Source: Verrucomicrobiota bacterium (GTDB taxonomy: Bacteria; Verrucomicrobiota; Verrucomicrobiia; Opitutales; Opitutaceae). Taken from it: a stretch of DNA of 64,000 nucleotides. Location: positions 1 to 64,000 of the forward strand of contig JAEYUW010000021.1 of assembly GCA_023432225.1 (NCBI GenBank), given 5' to 3'. The position numbers were made by a program, and so were the translations under genes. The notes under the pieces were generated by a model, which was not told where the DNA came from, did no database searches, and saw only the letters and a list, made by a program, of their open reading frames with translations. Shown here piece by piece: positions 50,851 through 60,069 of the stretch; position 1 is the stretch's first letter; each line of letters begins with the position of its first letter.

Positions 50851-53814
50851 TTAAAACTTCAGTGTGGTGGTCCAGGTGTATTCGCGCGGCTGGGCCGTCC
50901 AGATCGCGCTGTTCACGCCGGAGTAGCCGGTGATGTTGTTGGGCCGGATCAGCACTCCGTAGTTGTTGAACAGATTGTTGATGTTCACCTGCGTGAGGAA
51001 CGTGAACCGCTTAAACCGGCGCTCGTAGCCGACGATCGCATCGAAACGGGCCTGCGTGGGACGGTAGAGAATCTCACGCGACGCCGTGGCGCTGTAGCCT
51101 GTCGGGTAGTAATAATAGTCGGCGAGGTGCCACGAGAAGTTCGCGGTGCCGCCGACCTTGAATCCCTTGAGGGCGCCGCGTGCGAACGTGTAGAGATTGG
51201 TGAAGTTGAGGCTGTATTCCGGATAGCCCGTGGTGCGATCGCCTTCACGCGAGGCCACGACCTCGGTCAGCGGCGTCACGCCGGTGAGCTGATAGGAGGA
51301 CATCGGCAACCCATTAACGCCGGTGCGGATCGCTCCGTTCACTGGATCGGTGCGCAGCAGGATGGTGCGGCCGTTCGAGGAGCGGATGAGGCCCGTGAGC
51401 GGATCCGGATTGGCGTAGTAGGGGTCGCTCGGATCGCTGAGCTTCGCGATCGTCAGCGGAACGTAGCCGGAATTCGCGGCGGTGCCTGGCGTGGAGAGGA
51501 AGGTCGGCCGCACGTAAACCACCGTGCCGTTGGCATAGGTCACCTGCCCCTGCGCGTTGGCGAAGAACTGGTCGTTGTAGCGCGACGCGTAGTTCGTCGT
51601 CGTGCCGATGCGTCCCTCGATGAACCCGGCGGAAAGGCGCATGCGCCAGTTCGGCAGCGGGCGGGCGTTGAGGGCGATCTGCGCGCCGCGGGATTTGCGG
51701 CTGACATTGATGACGGTGCCGGTGGCGCCGAGATAACGGCCGTTGATGCCCGCGGGATTGATGCTGTCGCGCAGCTGCGAAGGGATCGCGTAGGGATCGT
51801 CGTCGGCTTGCACCGCATAGACCGAGATCGAACCGGAGAGCTTGTCGTTGGGCGCGCCGATCTTGACGCCAATCTCCTCGCCGAGGGAGTGCGAGATTTT
51901 CGCAGGCACGCCGACCGGGTCGGCGGGAACGGTGAGCAGGACGCCGGGGAGATTGTAGGTGTCGGACACCGCGACGTAGGGACGCAGCCAGGAATTCAGC
52001 GCGTAGTTCGCACCCACCGAGAAGCTGACGTTCTCGCCTTCCGCCCGGATTGCGGGGATCGCGCTCGAGGGCAACTGCTCGTTCTTGGCCGAAACCCAGC
52101 GGGCGCCGAGCAGCGTGGTCAGCTTGCCGTCCATCCAATCGGTGAAATTGACCGCGTAAGCGCCGCGGCTCGTCGCCGTGCTGTGCAGGTAGAGATCGGT
52201 GCCAGTGACGCCCTGAGGGTTGGTCGGCGAAACCAGCGCAGGATCGGTCAGATTCATGATCTGCGCGACGTAGTTCACGCCGTTGTAGGTGATGCGATCA
52301 CTGCCCGCCCAGTCGAAGACCGACTTCCGCGGTCCGTTCTGCACCGACCAGTAGGGATTCGGCGCATCCATGAGAATGCGGGAACCGGCCGTGTTGCGGA
52401 CGGCGTTGAAGTTCGCGTCGGCTTGGTAGTAGGCCCAGTTCTCGTTGGCGTAATTCCCCTTGGTATAATCCGCTCCCACCAAAGTCTGGCTGCGCGCGCG
52501 ACCGCCGAACAGGTTGTGGGTCATGAGCGCGGAGAAGCGGAAGGATTTCGAGCGCGAGGGCTGGTTGGACCAGGCAGCGCCGGTGCCGCCGCCGGCGCCG
52601 ATCGTCCATTCGCCGGGGAGCGGATTCGCCGACGCCGTCGGCGAGTAGAGCGTGAAGCCGCTGCCGTAGCCGATGCGGCTTTCCTTGCTCTGGTAGCCGG
52701 CGGAGATCTGCGTCGAAAGCCAGGAGTTCCACGTCGTCTCCGCGGTTAACGAACCGAGACGCGCCGTCGTGTCTTCGGAACCGAGATCGCTCGCGTAGGA
52801 ATCGACGTTTTCCCAATTGATGTGGCCGTTGCCGATGACGCCCGCGCCGCTCGCTCCGGTGGCGCTCGCCGTCAGCTGATTCGTCGCCAGCAGATAGCGG
52901 AGGTTCTGACCATGCCGGGCGTCGAGGGTAGCGTTGCCGAAATTGAGCGTGTAGGCGCGCTGCACGTAGCGCTCCACATCGGTCTGCTTGCCAGTGAGCC
53001 GGATCACCGTGTTCTCGAACGGCCGCACGGCCAACTGCACGTAGTAGCCCTGCAGGGGGCCGCCAATCCAGTCGCGGTTGTCGCCCAATTCCTGGCGCAG
53101 CACCGACACCGTCGCGGCGATTCGGCGGTTCCCGACGCTATAGTCGACCTGCCCGAGCATGTGGCCGTATTGATCGACCTGGAACTTCAGCGCGCCCTGC
53201 GGCCGGCGGTTGAACTGCGCCTGCTTGGAAATGATGTTCACGACGCCGCCACCGCCGCCGTTGCCGTAGAGGAGCGCCTGCGGTCCGTTGATGACCTCTA
53301 CGCGCTCCACGCCGAAATTGCTGTTCAGGCCCGTGCCCGCCGGAGAGGGCAGCATGAAACCGTCCTGCTTAACCACCGCGGCGCCGAGACCGCGCAACTG
53401 CACGCCCGCAGAGACACTGTCGCCGCCGCCGCGATCCATCGGCTGGTTCACCGGGATGCCGGCGACGTCGCCCGCCGCCGAGCCCGTGCCGGCGCCGGCC
53501 GAGAACGTGCGCAGCATGTTTTCCAGAGTCGTGCTGTTCGTGTCCTCCATGAACGCGCTCGTGAACACGTCCGCCGAGATCGGTAGCTTGCCGAGCTCGG
53601 CATTGAAGCTGGTGAGCGAATTCGAATTGAGGACGCCGTAGCTGTCGTCGCGCCCGCTCTTCACCTCGAAAGGCGACAGTTGGACGGGTTCGTCCGTGGC
53701 AGGGGTTTCCGGACGAGGGCCCGGAGTTTGTGCGGAAAGCGACCCGGCGGCGACGCCTCCTAGCCAGAAAAGAAGGGCGGCGGCGCGGGGGTAATGGCGG
53801 AGGGAGTGACGCAT
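50851..53814 (-). CDS. TonB-dependent outer membrane receptor (probable amino-sugar oligosaccharide uptake)
   Basis: 987 residues from ATG 53814 (MRHSLRHYPRAAALLFWLGGVAAGSLSAQ signal region). A short linker leads to QLSPFEVKSGRDD, which resembles the N-terminal extension of verrucomicrobial receptors. The plug follows (VERVEVINGPQALLYGNGGGGGVVNIISK), then a long beta-barrel ending in WTTTLKF. It is the first gene of the amino-sugar run and is divergent from a GntR/LacI-type regulator gene. The substrate is inferred from position. The open frame further upstream, to 54240, is antisense to that regulator and excluded. Confidence 0.9.
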   Translation of the reverse strand: MRHSLRHYPRAAALLFWLGGVAAGSLSAQTPGPRPETPATDEPVQLSPFEVKSGRDDSYGVLNSNSLTSFNAELGKLPISADVFTSAFMEDTNSTTLENMLRTFSAGAGTGSAAGDVAGIPVNQPMDRGGGDSVSAGVQLRGLGAAVVKQDGFMLPSPAGTGLNSNFGVERVEVINGPQALLYGNGGGGGVVNIISKQAQFNRRPQGALKFQVDQYGHMLGQVDYSVGNRRIAATVSVLRQELGDNRDWIGGPLQGYYVQLAVRPFENTVIRLTGKQTDVERYVQRAYTLNFGNATLDARHGQNLRYLLATNQLTASATGASGAGVIGNGHINWENVDSYASDLGSEDTTARLGSLTAETTWNSWLSTQISAGYQSKESRIGYGSGFTLYSPTASANPLPGEWTIGAGGGTGAAWSNQPSRSKSFRFSALMTHNLFGGRARSQTLVGADYTKGNYANENWAYYQADANFNAVRNTAGSRILMDAPNPYWSVQNGPRKSVFDWAGSDRITYNGVNYVAQIMNLTDPALVSPTNPQGVTGTDLYLHSTATSRGAYAVNFTDWMDGKLTTLLGARWVSAKNEQLPSSAIPAIRAEGENVSFSVGANYALNSWLRPYVAVSDTYNLPGVLLTVPADPVGVPAKISHSLGEEIGVKIGAPNDKLSGSISVYAVQADDDPYAIPSQLRDSINPAGINGRYLGATGTVINVSRKSRGAQIALNARPLPNWRMRLSAGFIEGRIGTTTNYASRYNDQFFANAQGQVTYANGTVVYVRPTFLSTPGTAANSGYVPLTIAKLSDPSDPYYANPDPLTGLIRSSNGRTILLRTDPVNGAIRTGVNGLPMSSYQLTGVTPLTEVVASREGDRTTGYPEYSLNFTNLYTFARGALKGFKVGGTANFSWHLADYYYYPTGYSATASREILYRPTQARFDAIVGYERRFKRFTFLTQVNINNLFNNYGVLIRPNNITGYSGVNSAIWTAQPREYTWTTTLKF

Positions 53815-53919
53815 AGGGGGGCCTTTTTTTTGGGAGGTGACTGCCGCCAGGGCGATGAACTTCGCGAACGCGACCTGGCCCGGCAACGCTGCGGTTCTGT
53901 GCGCGGACGACCGCCTTCG

Positions 53920-53937
53920 CCAATGACATCCTATTGG
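53920..53937. promoter_or_regulatory. candidate operator in the receptor/regulator divergent region
   Basis: CCAAT-N8-ATTGG is the only clear dyad in the 202-bp region between the TonB receptor start (53814) and the regulator start (54017). Its position suits a repressor that controls both genes. Confidence 0.35.
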
Positions 53938-54016
53938 TCTCTTTATGTAACCGAACGCGCGATTCGCCGCATCCTTCCCGCTTGCGCCCCTGGCGCGACG
54001 GAGCAAATCTCCGCAC

Positions 54017-55090
54017 GTGCAAAGAAGGTTCCAGTCGATCGCCGCCCAGGTGGCGGCGAGCCTGCGGGAGGAGGTTCTGGCCGGCAACGCCGGCGCCCTT
54101 CCGAGCGAACGCGAGCTGGGCGAGCGATTGCAGGTGAGTCGCCGGACGGTGCGCAAAGCGCTCGCGATGCTGCGCGGCGAAGGCCTCGTCAAGACCACGG
54201 CGCGACGCACGCTCGTGATCTCCGCGACGCGCAAGCCCAACCGCGCTGTGCAGCCGCCTCAGGTGAAGCTGCTCCTCCCGGAGCCGTTGGAGCAAGCGCG
54301 CCCGTTCACTGCTCTCTGGATCAGCCATCTCGCCGGCCTTATTCGCGAGGGAGGCAGCGGGTTCGAGGTGATCAGCGGCGAGAAATACTACGGCGCACGC
54401 GCCAGCCGCTCGCTCGCCAATCTCACGGCCAACCATCCGGCGGATTGCTGGGTGATCGCACGCTCGAACCGCCCGCTGCAACAGTGGTTCGACGACCATC
54501 GCATTCCTGCGGTGATCGCCGGCTCACCCCACCCGGGCATCAGGCTGCCCAGCGTCGATTCCGATCACTCCGCGCTTAGCCACCATGCAGCCGGGCAGTT
54601 CCTCCGACGCGGCCACACGCGCGTCGCCTTGTTCTTTGAAAAGATCCGGCACGCCGGCGACGCGGAAACCGAGGCGGCCTTCACCGCCGGCCTGGCGGAT
54701 TCCGGCCGCGCGGCGCCGCCCCTGATCTGCCGGGTGGAACGCAAGCCGGAGGCGATGATCCGCGAACTCAACCGTCTGCTCAGGCTGCGCCACCGGCCGA
54801 CCGGCTTTCTGCTCTGCAACGCGTTTTCCTACCTGACCGCCGTCACCTACCTCGCCGCCGTGGGCTACAATGTGCCGGCCGACTTTTCGCTCATCTCGCA
54901 GGACGAGGGCCCCTTTCTCGGCCACGTCTACCCCGCTCCGGCGCGCTACCTGACCAATCCCCGCAACTTCGCCGTCGCGCTCAACCGGAGCGTGCGGCGG
55001 GTGCTGGAGCACGACGCACCGGAAGGATCGAAGATCCGCATCATGCCGGACTTCATCGCCGGCGGCTCGATGGCCGCAGCGCGCACCTGA
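54017..55090 (+). CDS. GntR-type DNA-binding domain with LacI-type sugar-binding domain
   Basis: 357 residues starting at GTG 54017. Residues 1-70 are a GntR winged helix (LPSERELGERLQVSRRTVRKALAMLRGEGLV). The rest follows the periplasmic-binding-protein fold of LacI effectors (RPTGFLLCNAFSYLTAVTYLAAVGYNVPADFSLISQDEGPF, with the ISQDEG-like turn). Such chimeras regulate sugar catabolic operons in response to an inducer sugar. It is divergent from the TonB receptor and is the probable local regulator of the amino-sugar run. The non-ATG start is chosen because no ATG lies near the start of the winged helix. Confidence 0.85.
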   Translation: MQRRFQSIAAQVAASLREEVLAGNAGALPSERELGERLQVSRRTVRKALAMLRGEGLVKTTARRTLVISATRKPNRAVQPPQVKLLLPEPLEQARPFTALWISHLAGLIREGGSGFEVISGEKYYGARASRSLANLTANHPADCWVIARSNRPLQQWFDDHRIPAVIAGSPHPGIRLPSVDSDHSALSHHAAGQFLRRGHTRVALFFEKIRHAGDAETEAAFTAGLADSGRAAPPLICRVERKPEAMIRELNRLLRLRHRPTGFLLCNAFSYLTAVTYLAAVGYNVPADFSLISQDEGPFLGHVYPAPARYLTNPRNFAVALNRSVRRVLEHDAPEGSKIRIMPDFIAGGSMAAART

Positions 55091-55150
55091 ACCGTTGGTC
55101 CCTTTTGGGAACTGACAAATGGCCATTGTCGGCCCGCCGGCGCGCATGCC

Positions 55151-56812
55151 ATGGACCCGCGCATGGAACAATTTCAGGCCGACATCGTGATCATCGGAGG
55201 CGGGCTGGGCGGCTGCGCGGCCGCCTTGGCGGCGGCGGAATCCGGCCGCACCGTATTGCTGACCGAGGCCACGGACTGGATCGGCGGCCAAGCCACGGCT
55301 CAACTGGTGCCGCCGGACGAGCACGGCTGGATTGAATGGTTCGGTCGCACCGCCTCCTACCAGCGTTTCCGCCACTTGGTGCGCGAACACTATCGCGAAA
55401 ACTTCCCCCTGTTGCCGCATGTCGCGGCGCTCGAAAGCCTCAACCCCGGCAATGCCTGGGTATCGCCCCTCGCCCACGAACCACGCGTCGCCTGGCAGGT
55501 GTTGAACGAGATGCTCGCACCGCATGTGGCGGCTGGTCGGCTCCGCATTTTTCTCCATCACGCGCCCGTCGGCGTCAGCCACGCCAGCGCCGACCTGCTG
55601 GCTGGCGTGACGGTCGAACACCTGCCGACGGGTGAACAAAAACAGTTGCGCGGCGAATACCTCGTCGACGCGACCGAACTGGGCGACTTGCTCGAACTCG
55701 GCGGCGTCGAACATGTGACCGGCCAGGAATCGCACGCGCAAACCGGAGAACCGGACGCCCCCGCCGCAGCCCGGCCGGACAATTGGCAGGCATTCACCTG
55801 GTGTTTTGCGGTGGAGCACATCGCCGGGCGGAATTTTGTGGGCCCACCGCCTGAAGACTATGCGCGGTGGATAGACTACCAGTTTCCCATCACGCCGCCG
55901 TGGCCGGGAAAACTGCTCGCTTTCCACGGCCTGAATCCGCGCACCGGAAGTCAGATCGACTACCGGTTCGCGCCGAATCCTTCCGCCCAGCCCCACGGGA
56001 CAATCGACCGCACCTTGTGGACTTATCGCCGCATTCTGGATCGAAGCCTATACATTGATGGCGCGTTCGCCAGCGATGTCACAGTGATCAACTGGCCCAT
56101 GAACGACTACATCGAGGGCCGACTGCATCATCCTTCGGCGGAGTCGCGCCACACCGCGCAGCATGAGTCGCGACAACTAAGCCTCGCGCTGCTCCACTGG
56201 TTGCAAACCGAGGCCCCGCGCCCTGACGGCGGCCGTGGCTGGCCAGGGCTTCGGCTCTGCCCATGGATCACCGGCACTCGGGACGGACTCGCGAAAGCGC
56301 CCTACATCCGCGAGTCCCGACGTCTCCAAGCGGAGTTCACGGTGTGCCAACAGATGATCTCCCCGGATTTCCAACCTGCTGGCGCTGACCGCGCGACCCC
56401 GTTTGCGGACAGCGTTGGCGTTGGCAGCTACCGGATCGACCTCCACCCTTCGACCGGAGGCGACAACTTCATCGATGTCGCGACTCTTCCTTTTCAAATT
56501 CCATTGGGTGCCCTGATTCCGGTCCGCGTCGAGAACGTCCTGCCAGCAGCCAAAAATATCGGCACGACGCATATAACGAACGGCTGCTACCGCCTACATC
56601 CCGTCGAATGGAATATTGGAGAGGCAGCAGGAGCACTCGCCGCGTTTTGCCTGAATCACAAAATCTCCCCACGCCAAGTTCTCCGCGCACAAGCATGGCG
56701 GGAGGACTTCCAAACCATGCTCGTCGCGCGTGGGGTGGAACTCGCGTGGCCGGAAACCATTGATCTTGCCGAAGGCGATCCTCACCGGCACGCGCAGATT
56801 CCCCCAGCGTAA
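55151..56812 (+). CDS. FAD-dependent oxidoreductase
   Basis: 553 residues. The dinucleotide-binding motif DIVIIGGGLGGCAAALAAAESG is at 11-32, followed by TDWIGGQATAQLVPPDEHGW. The family-specific region near the end (NVLPAAKNIGTTHITNGCYRLHPVEWNIGEAAGAL) is that of the FAD_oxidored group common next to polysaccharide genes in Verrucomicrobia and Planctomycetes. It has no clear signal peptide. The substrate is unknown; oxidation of a sugar or hydroxy group is likely. It lies 60 bp downstream of the regulator in the same direction. Confidence 0.85.
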   Translation: MDPRMEQFQADIVIIGGGLGGCAAALAAAESGRTVLLTEATDWIGGQATAQLVPPDEHGWIEWFGRTASYQRFRHLVREHYRENFPLLPHVAALESLNPGNAWVSPLAHEPRVAWQVLNEMLAPHVAAGRLRIFLHHAPVGVSHASADLLAGVTVEHLPTGEQKQLRGEYLVDATELGDLLELGGVEHVTGQESHAQTGEPDAPAAARPDNWQAFTWCFAVEHIAGRNFVGPPPEDYARWIDYQFPITPPWPGKLLAFHGLNPRTGSQIDYRFAPNPSAQPHGTIDRTLWTYRRILDRSLYIDGAFASDVTVINWPMNDYIEGRLHHPSAESRHTAQHESRQLSLALLHWLQTEAPRPDGGRGWPGLRLCPWITGTRDGLAKAPYIRESRRLQAEFTVCQQMISPDFQPAGADRATPFADSVGVGSYRIDLHPSTGGDNFIDVATLPFQIPLGALIPVRVENVLPAAKNIGTTHITNGCYRLHPVEWNIGEAAGALAAFCLNHKISPRQVLRAQAWREDFQTMLVARGVELAWPETIDLAEGDPHRHAQIPPA

Positions 56813-56906
56813 ATCGGTGCGCCACTCCGGCGAGTTTCGCCTTTGCAGGCTAACCGTGAACTGCGGTTTTTCACGGCGAGCGGGGGATTCCGTAACCTGC
56901 GAATTG

Positions 56907-56937
56907 AGGCCAAACTCCGTATTACGGAGTTTGGCCT
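56907..56937. terminator. 15-bp perfect hairpin between convergent genes
   Basis: AGGCCAAACTCCGTA and TACGGAGTTTGGCCT are exact complements around a single T. It lies between the ends of the FAD oxidoreductase (56812) and the TonB receptor (56961), so it can terminate both. No T-run follows. Confidence 0.6.
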
Positions 56938-56960
56938 GAGGGGGCGGAGCGCGCGTTTCG

Positions 56961-59138
56961 TCAGAATCGATAGCTCGCTGTCACGCCAATCTGACGCGGG
57001 TCGGCGCGGTTTTCGTAACGCGTCTCGATGTAGTCAGGGTCCGCGTTGCCGAAGAAATAGACGCGCTTGTCGTAGGTTTCATCGAAGAGGTTCTTGGCCC
57101 AGAGCGTCACGGTGCACTCGCGCCACGCGTAACCGACGCTGGCATTGACGACGCGAAACGCGCGTCGTGCTTCGTTCTGATTGTTCGAGTCAAATTGCTG
57201 CGCACGACCGATGAGATCGGCGCTCGCGAAGAAACCCGTCGCCGCGCCATAGCGCGTGCCGAGCGTGTAGCCGTAGTCAGGCGTGTTCGCGAGGTCGCGA
57301 CCACCCGCAGCGTTACCGTTGGCGAGGGTGAAGCGGTCGAGTTCGGAACGCATGAGCGCGAGCGAACCGCGCACGCTCCACTCGCGCGTCAGCGCAAAGG
57401 CGCCGGCAGCTTCGAGGCCGGTCACGTGCGACGCATCGCCATTATCGGTGAAGAAGCGGTAGTTGCCGCCGAAACCCGCCGAGTCGCGCACTTGGGTATC
57501 GCGACGCGCGAGGTAGAACGCCGTGAACTCGCCCGTGAGGCGGCGCTCGAACCAGTTGCCGCGCAGGCCGGCTTCCCAGTTCCACAGCGTTTCGGTGCCG
57601 TAGGTCAGCGGGTCGAGGCCGACATCGATGCGCGCGTCGACATTGATGCCGCCGGCCTTGTAGCCGCGCGTCACCGAGGCGAACACGAGGGTGTGCGCAT
57701 CGAGATCGTGCTCGAGCGTGAGCTTGCCGCCGAAGAGCGTGTCGTCGAACGATGGCGTGATCGTCACCGGCGTGTCGAACGTGCCGCGGCTCGCGCGATA
57801 GCGAGTCTTCAGACCGTTGCCGCTCATCTCGATTTTCTCCCCACGCAAGCCGACGACGAGGCGTGTCGCGGGCGAAAAATCATGCTGCACCTGGCCGAAG
57901 AGCGCGGTGTTTTTCGAGCGGTAGACGGTCTTGAGGCCGCGCACGTTGCCGGGGTCGGTGTTCGTGTAGCGCGACCACTCTTCGACGTCGGAGTAGAACG
58001 CGCCGGCGGTCCAGCGATCGATCCAGCTCAGCGCGTGGCCGGGCTCGGAATCGAGACGCAGCTCCTGGTCGAACACCCAGCGCGCGCGCGACAGATCGCT
58101 GAAGCCCATGTAGGACGCGGCCGTCCAGTCGTCGTCGTAGGCGTAGCGCGAGTGCGTGCGCGCGCCGCTCGTGACGGTCGTGAAGCGCGCGCGGTCGAAA
58201 CCGCGATAGGTGCCGCGCAAGCTGCCAGCGAGCGTGCGCTGCTCGTCGCGGCCGGGCTGGTCGCTGTAGGTGAGCTCGCCGTTGTTGTTCAGCGCGAACT
58301 CGTCGTAGCCGTTGTCGAAGTCGGCGGCGAAAAGCGCGGCGTCCCAGCGCCAGAGATCGTTCGGATTCCAAGTGAGGCGCAGGCGCGCGATGGTTTCGTC
58401 GCGCGCGTTCGTGTTGGCGTTGAGCGAGACGTTGCGGCGAAAGCCATCCGCGCGCGTCTGCTGCACGGCGAGGCGCGCCATGAGTTGCTCGGGCTTCGCC
58501 GCGATGAGCGGACCGCCGACAGCGAAGGCGCCGCTGCGGAGGTCGTCGCCGCCGACCGTGGCTTCAGCGGCGCCGGTCCAGACGGGCGTCGGGGCGTTCG
58601 TGACGAGGCGGACGAGGCCGCCCGCCGCATTGGCGCCAAAGGCACCGGCTTGCGGGCCGCGGAGCACCTCGACCTGTTGCGTATCAAAGGTGCTGGCAAC
58701 GGTGCCGAGACCGGTGAAGTCGAAGTCGTCGACGAGGAAGCGCACGGCGGAGTCCGGCGTCTCGCCTTCGAACTGCGAGTTCTCTCCGATGCCGCGAATC
58801 TGGAAATACCGCGGGCGCGACGTGCCACCGGTATAAGTGAGATTCGGGATCTGGTCGACCAGGTCGCCGAAATGGCGGACGGCGCCAGTGCGCAAGACGT
58901 CCGCATCGTAGACGGAGACGCTGGCGGGGATTTGCGCGAGCGGCGATTGCCAGAGGTCCGCGGTGACGCGGAGCGGCTCGAGCTTGACCGGCGCTTCGGT
59001 GGCGGGCGGCGCTCCGGCGCCACCGCCGCGCGCCGGATTAGGCGCCGACGGAGCGGCGCCCTCCAGATCTTGCGCGTGCGCGACGGCGAGGGCCGTCAGC
59101 GCGAGGGTGATGGAGGTGATTCGTGTCGGGATTTGCAT
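56961..59138 (-). CDS. TonB-dependent receptor, probably for thiamin or a thiamin precursor
   Basis: 725 residues from ATG 59138, with a short signal peptide (ITLALTALAVAHAQ). The plug domain (QIPASVSVYDADVLRTGAVRHFGD, QVEVLRGPQAGAFGANAAGGLVRLV) and beta-barrel end in the aromatic terminus IGVTASYRF. A TPP riboswitch lies 75 bp upstream on the same strand, so expression should fall when thiamin pyrophosphate is abundant. This identifies the likely cargo as thiamin or a related pyrimidine/thiazole compound, since no thi genes are adjacent. The open frame running through the riboswitch to 59432 is not coding. Confidence 0.88.
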   Translation of the reverse strand: MQIPTRITSITLALTALAVAHAQDLEGAAPSAPNPARGGGAGAPPATEAPVKLEPLRVTADLWQSPLAQIPASVSVYDADVLRTGAVRHFGDLVDQIPNLTYTGGTSRPRYFQIRGIGENSQFEGETPDSAVRFLVDDFDFTGLGTVASTFDTQQVEVLRGPQAGAFGANAAGGLVRLVTNAPTPVWTGAAEATVGGDDLRSGAFAVGGPLIAAKPEQLMARLAVQQTRADGFRRNVSLNANTNARDETIARLRLTWNPNDLWRWDAALFAADFDNGYDEFALNNNGELTYSDQPGRDEQRTLAGSLRGTYRGFDRARFTTVTSGARTHSRYAYDDDWTAASYMGFSDLSRARWVFDQELRLDSEPGHALSWIDRWTAGAFYSDVEEWSRYTNTDPGNVRGLKTVYRSKNTALFGQVQHDFSPATRLVVGLRGEKIEMSGNGLKTRYRASRGTFDTPVTITPSFDDTLFGGKLTLEHDLDAHTLVFASVTRGYKAGGINVDARIDVGLDPLTYGTETLWNWEAGLRGNWFERRLTGEFTAFYLARRDTQVRDSAGFGGNYRFFTDNGDASHVTGLEAAGAFALTREWSVRGSLALMRSELDRFTLANGNAAGGRDLANTPDYGYTLGTRYGAATGFFASADLIGRAQQFDSNNQNEARRAFRVVNASVGYAWRECTVTLWAKNLFDETYDKRVYFFGNADPDYIETRYENRADPRQIGVTASYRF

Positions 59139-59212
59139 CGTTTGATGCCCGGACCGAATCGGACTCCCGTTGAAGGGGCGCTGCTCCGGCGCCACTTGGC
59201 GCTTTCGCGGCG

Positions 59213-59310
59213 CCTGCTGTTTCCTTCGTCGGCATGATCCGTTCAGGTTCCAAGGGTCGAGCGGCCGTTCGCACCGCAATCTCAGCCTTCCGCGGAAGAC
59301 ACCCCTACAG
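59213..59310 (-). promoter_or_regulatory. TPP (thiamin pyrophosphate) riboswitch
   Basis: On the minus strand the thi-box elements appear in order: AGGGGTGTC, GGCTGAGATT (59276-59287), CGACCCTTGGAACCTGAACG, then GATCATGCC and GACGAAGGAAACAG. These match the conserved P1/J2-3/P4/J4-5 sequences of TPP riboswitches. A hairpin GGCGCC-GCGAAA-GCGCC follows before the start codon at 59138, with no T-run, so control may be translational. Confidence 0.92.
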
Positions 59311-59477
59311 GCATGGCCACCGAAAGCGGCCACGTTCCCGCGTGCAAGCCAAACTTCGGTCATGCACCGTCCGGGGGCGGACCATCGGAGACGTCCCGTG
59401 TTATGCCCGGCCGGCATGACCGCGAGAGGCACAAGGCATTTCTCCCCACAAGCTGAGGGCGCTATGATTCATCTCCC
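59311..59477. promoter_or_regulatory. divergent promoter region of riboswitch and marR transcripts
   Basis: Contains a small hairpin, TGGCC/GGCCA near 59314-59332, and no gene. It must hold both the promoter of the thiamin receptor transcript (minus) and that of the marR-efflux transcript (plus), but I see no clear -35/-10 pair. Confidence 0.3.
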
Positions 59478-59537
59478 ATGAAAAAGCAGCGCAACCTCCG
59501 TCCGAGCGGGCACACCAGCGGAGAATCTTCCCGATGA
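59478..59537 (+). CDS. 19-codon leader ORF overlapping the marR start
   Basis: ATG 59478 opens a 19-codon frame (MKKQRNLRPSGHTSGESSR) whose TGA stop overlaps the marR ATG as ATGA. The peptide is very basic. Such an arrangement would couple marR translation to the leader. No ribosome binding site is seen before it, so it may be chance. Confidence 0.3.
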   Translation: MKKQRNLRPSGHTSGESSR

Positions 59538-60037
59538 AGAAGGTCGACACGCTGGCTGCCCATTCGCTCCTGAGCATCGCGCGACAGCGCGAGGGCTTTG
59601 ACGCGGACTGCTGTCGCTTGGTCTTGGAGCACATGGACACGACCAACGCCCTCCAAGCCGCGGTCCACAAGACGCTCGGCCATTACCAGCTGAGCGACCT
59701 GCAATTTGCGGTGTTGATGGTGCTGTTCACGCTCGACCCGGAACCCTTGGGCGCGGCGGAACTGGCCATCCACACCGGGGTTTCTCGCTCGGCCATGACC
59801 GAGGCACTCGATCACCTCGAAGGGCGCGAATTGGTCAGTCGCACGCGCGACAACGGCGACCGCCGCATCATCTCGGTGCGCCTGCTGGCCGCCGGTCGCA
59901 CGTTGATCGAACCGGCGACGCTCCACCTCTTGCGCACGCTCACCGGGATCACGCGCTTCGTGACTCCCGAGGCCCGCGACCATTTGCGCGGCGGCTATGC
60001 CCTGCTGCAGGAAGGCTCCGCCGGTTTCCAAACCTAA
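59534..60037 (+). CDS. MarR-family transcriptional regulator
   Basis: 167 residues. The winged-helix core is clear: helix-turn-helix LGAAELAIHTGVSRSAMTEALDHLEGRELVSRTRDNGDRRIISVRL, with the conserved DxRR wing. Long helices on either side form the dimer interface. MarR proteins repress efflux and stress genes and are released by small aromatic ligands. It is followed 32 bp later by an RND adaptor and pump, so it very likely regulates that efflux operon and itself. Confidence 0.9.
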   Translation: MKKVDTLAAHSLLSIARQREGFDADCCRLVLEHMDTTNALQAAVHKTLGHYQLSDLQFAVLMVLFTLDPEPLGAAELAIHTGVSRSAMTEALDHLEGRELVSRTRDNGDRRIISVRLLAAGRTLIEPATLHLLRTLTGITRFVTPEARDHLRGGYALLQEGSAGFQT

Positions 60038-60069
60038 CTTTTCGTTTTCCCTCCCGCCCCTTTCTCAAC

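Noticed and set aside
54524..55996. 490-codon minus-strand open frame
   Set aside because: Antisense to the GntR/LacI regulator and FAD oxidoreductase, both with clear motifs.
57195..59237. 680-codon plus-strand open frame
   Set aside because: Antisense to the thiamin-type TonB receptor; repetitive Arg/Ala/Glu sequence.
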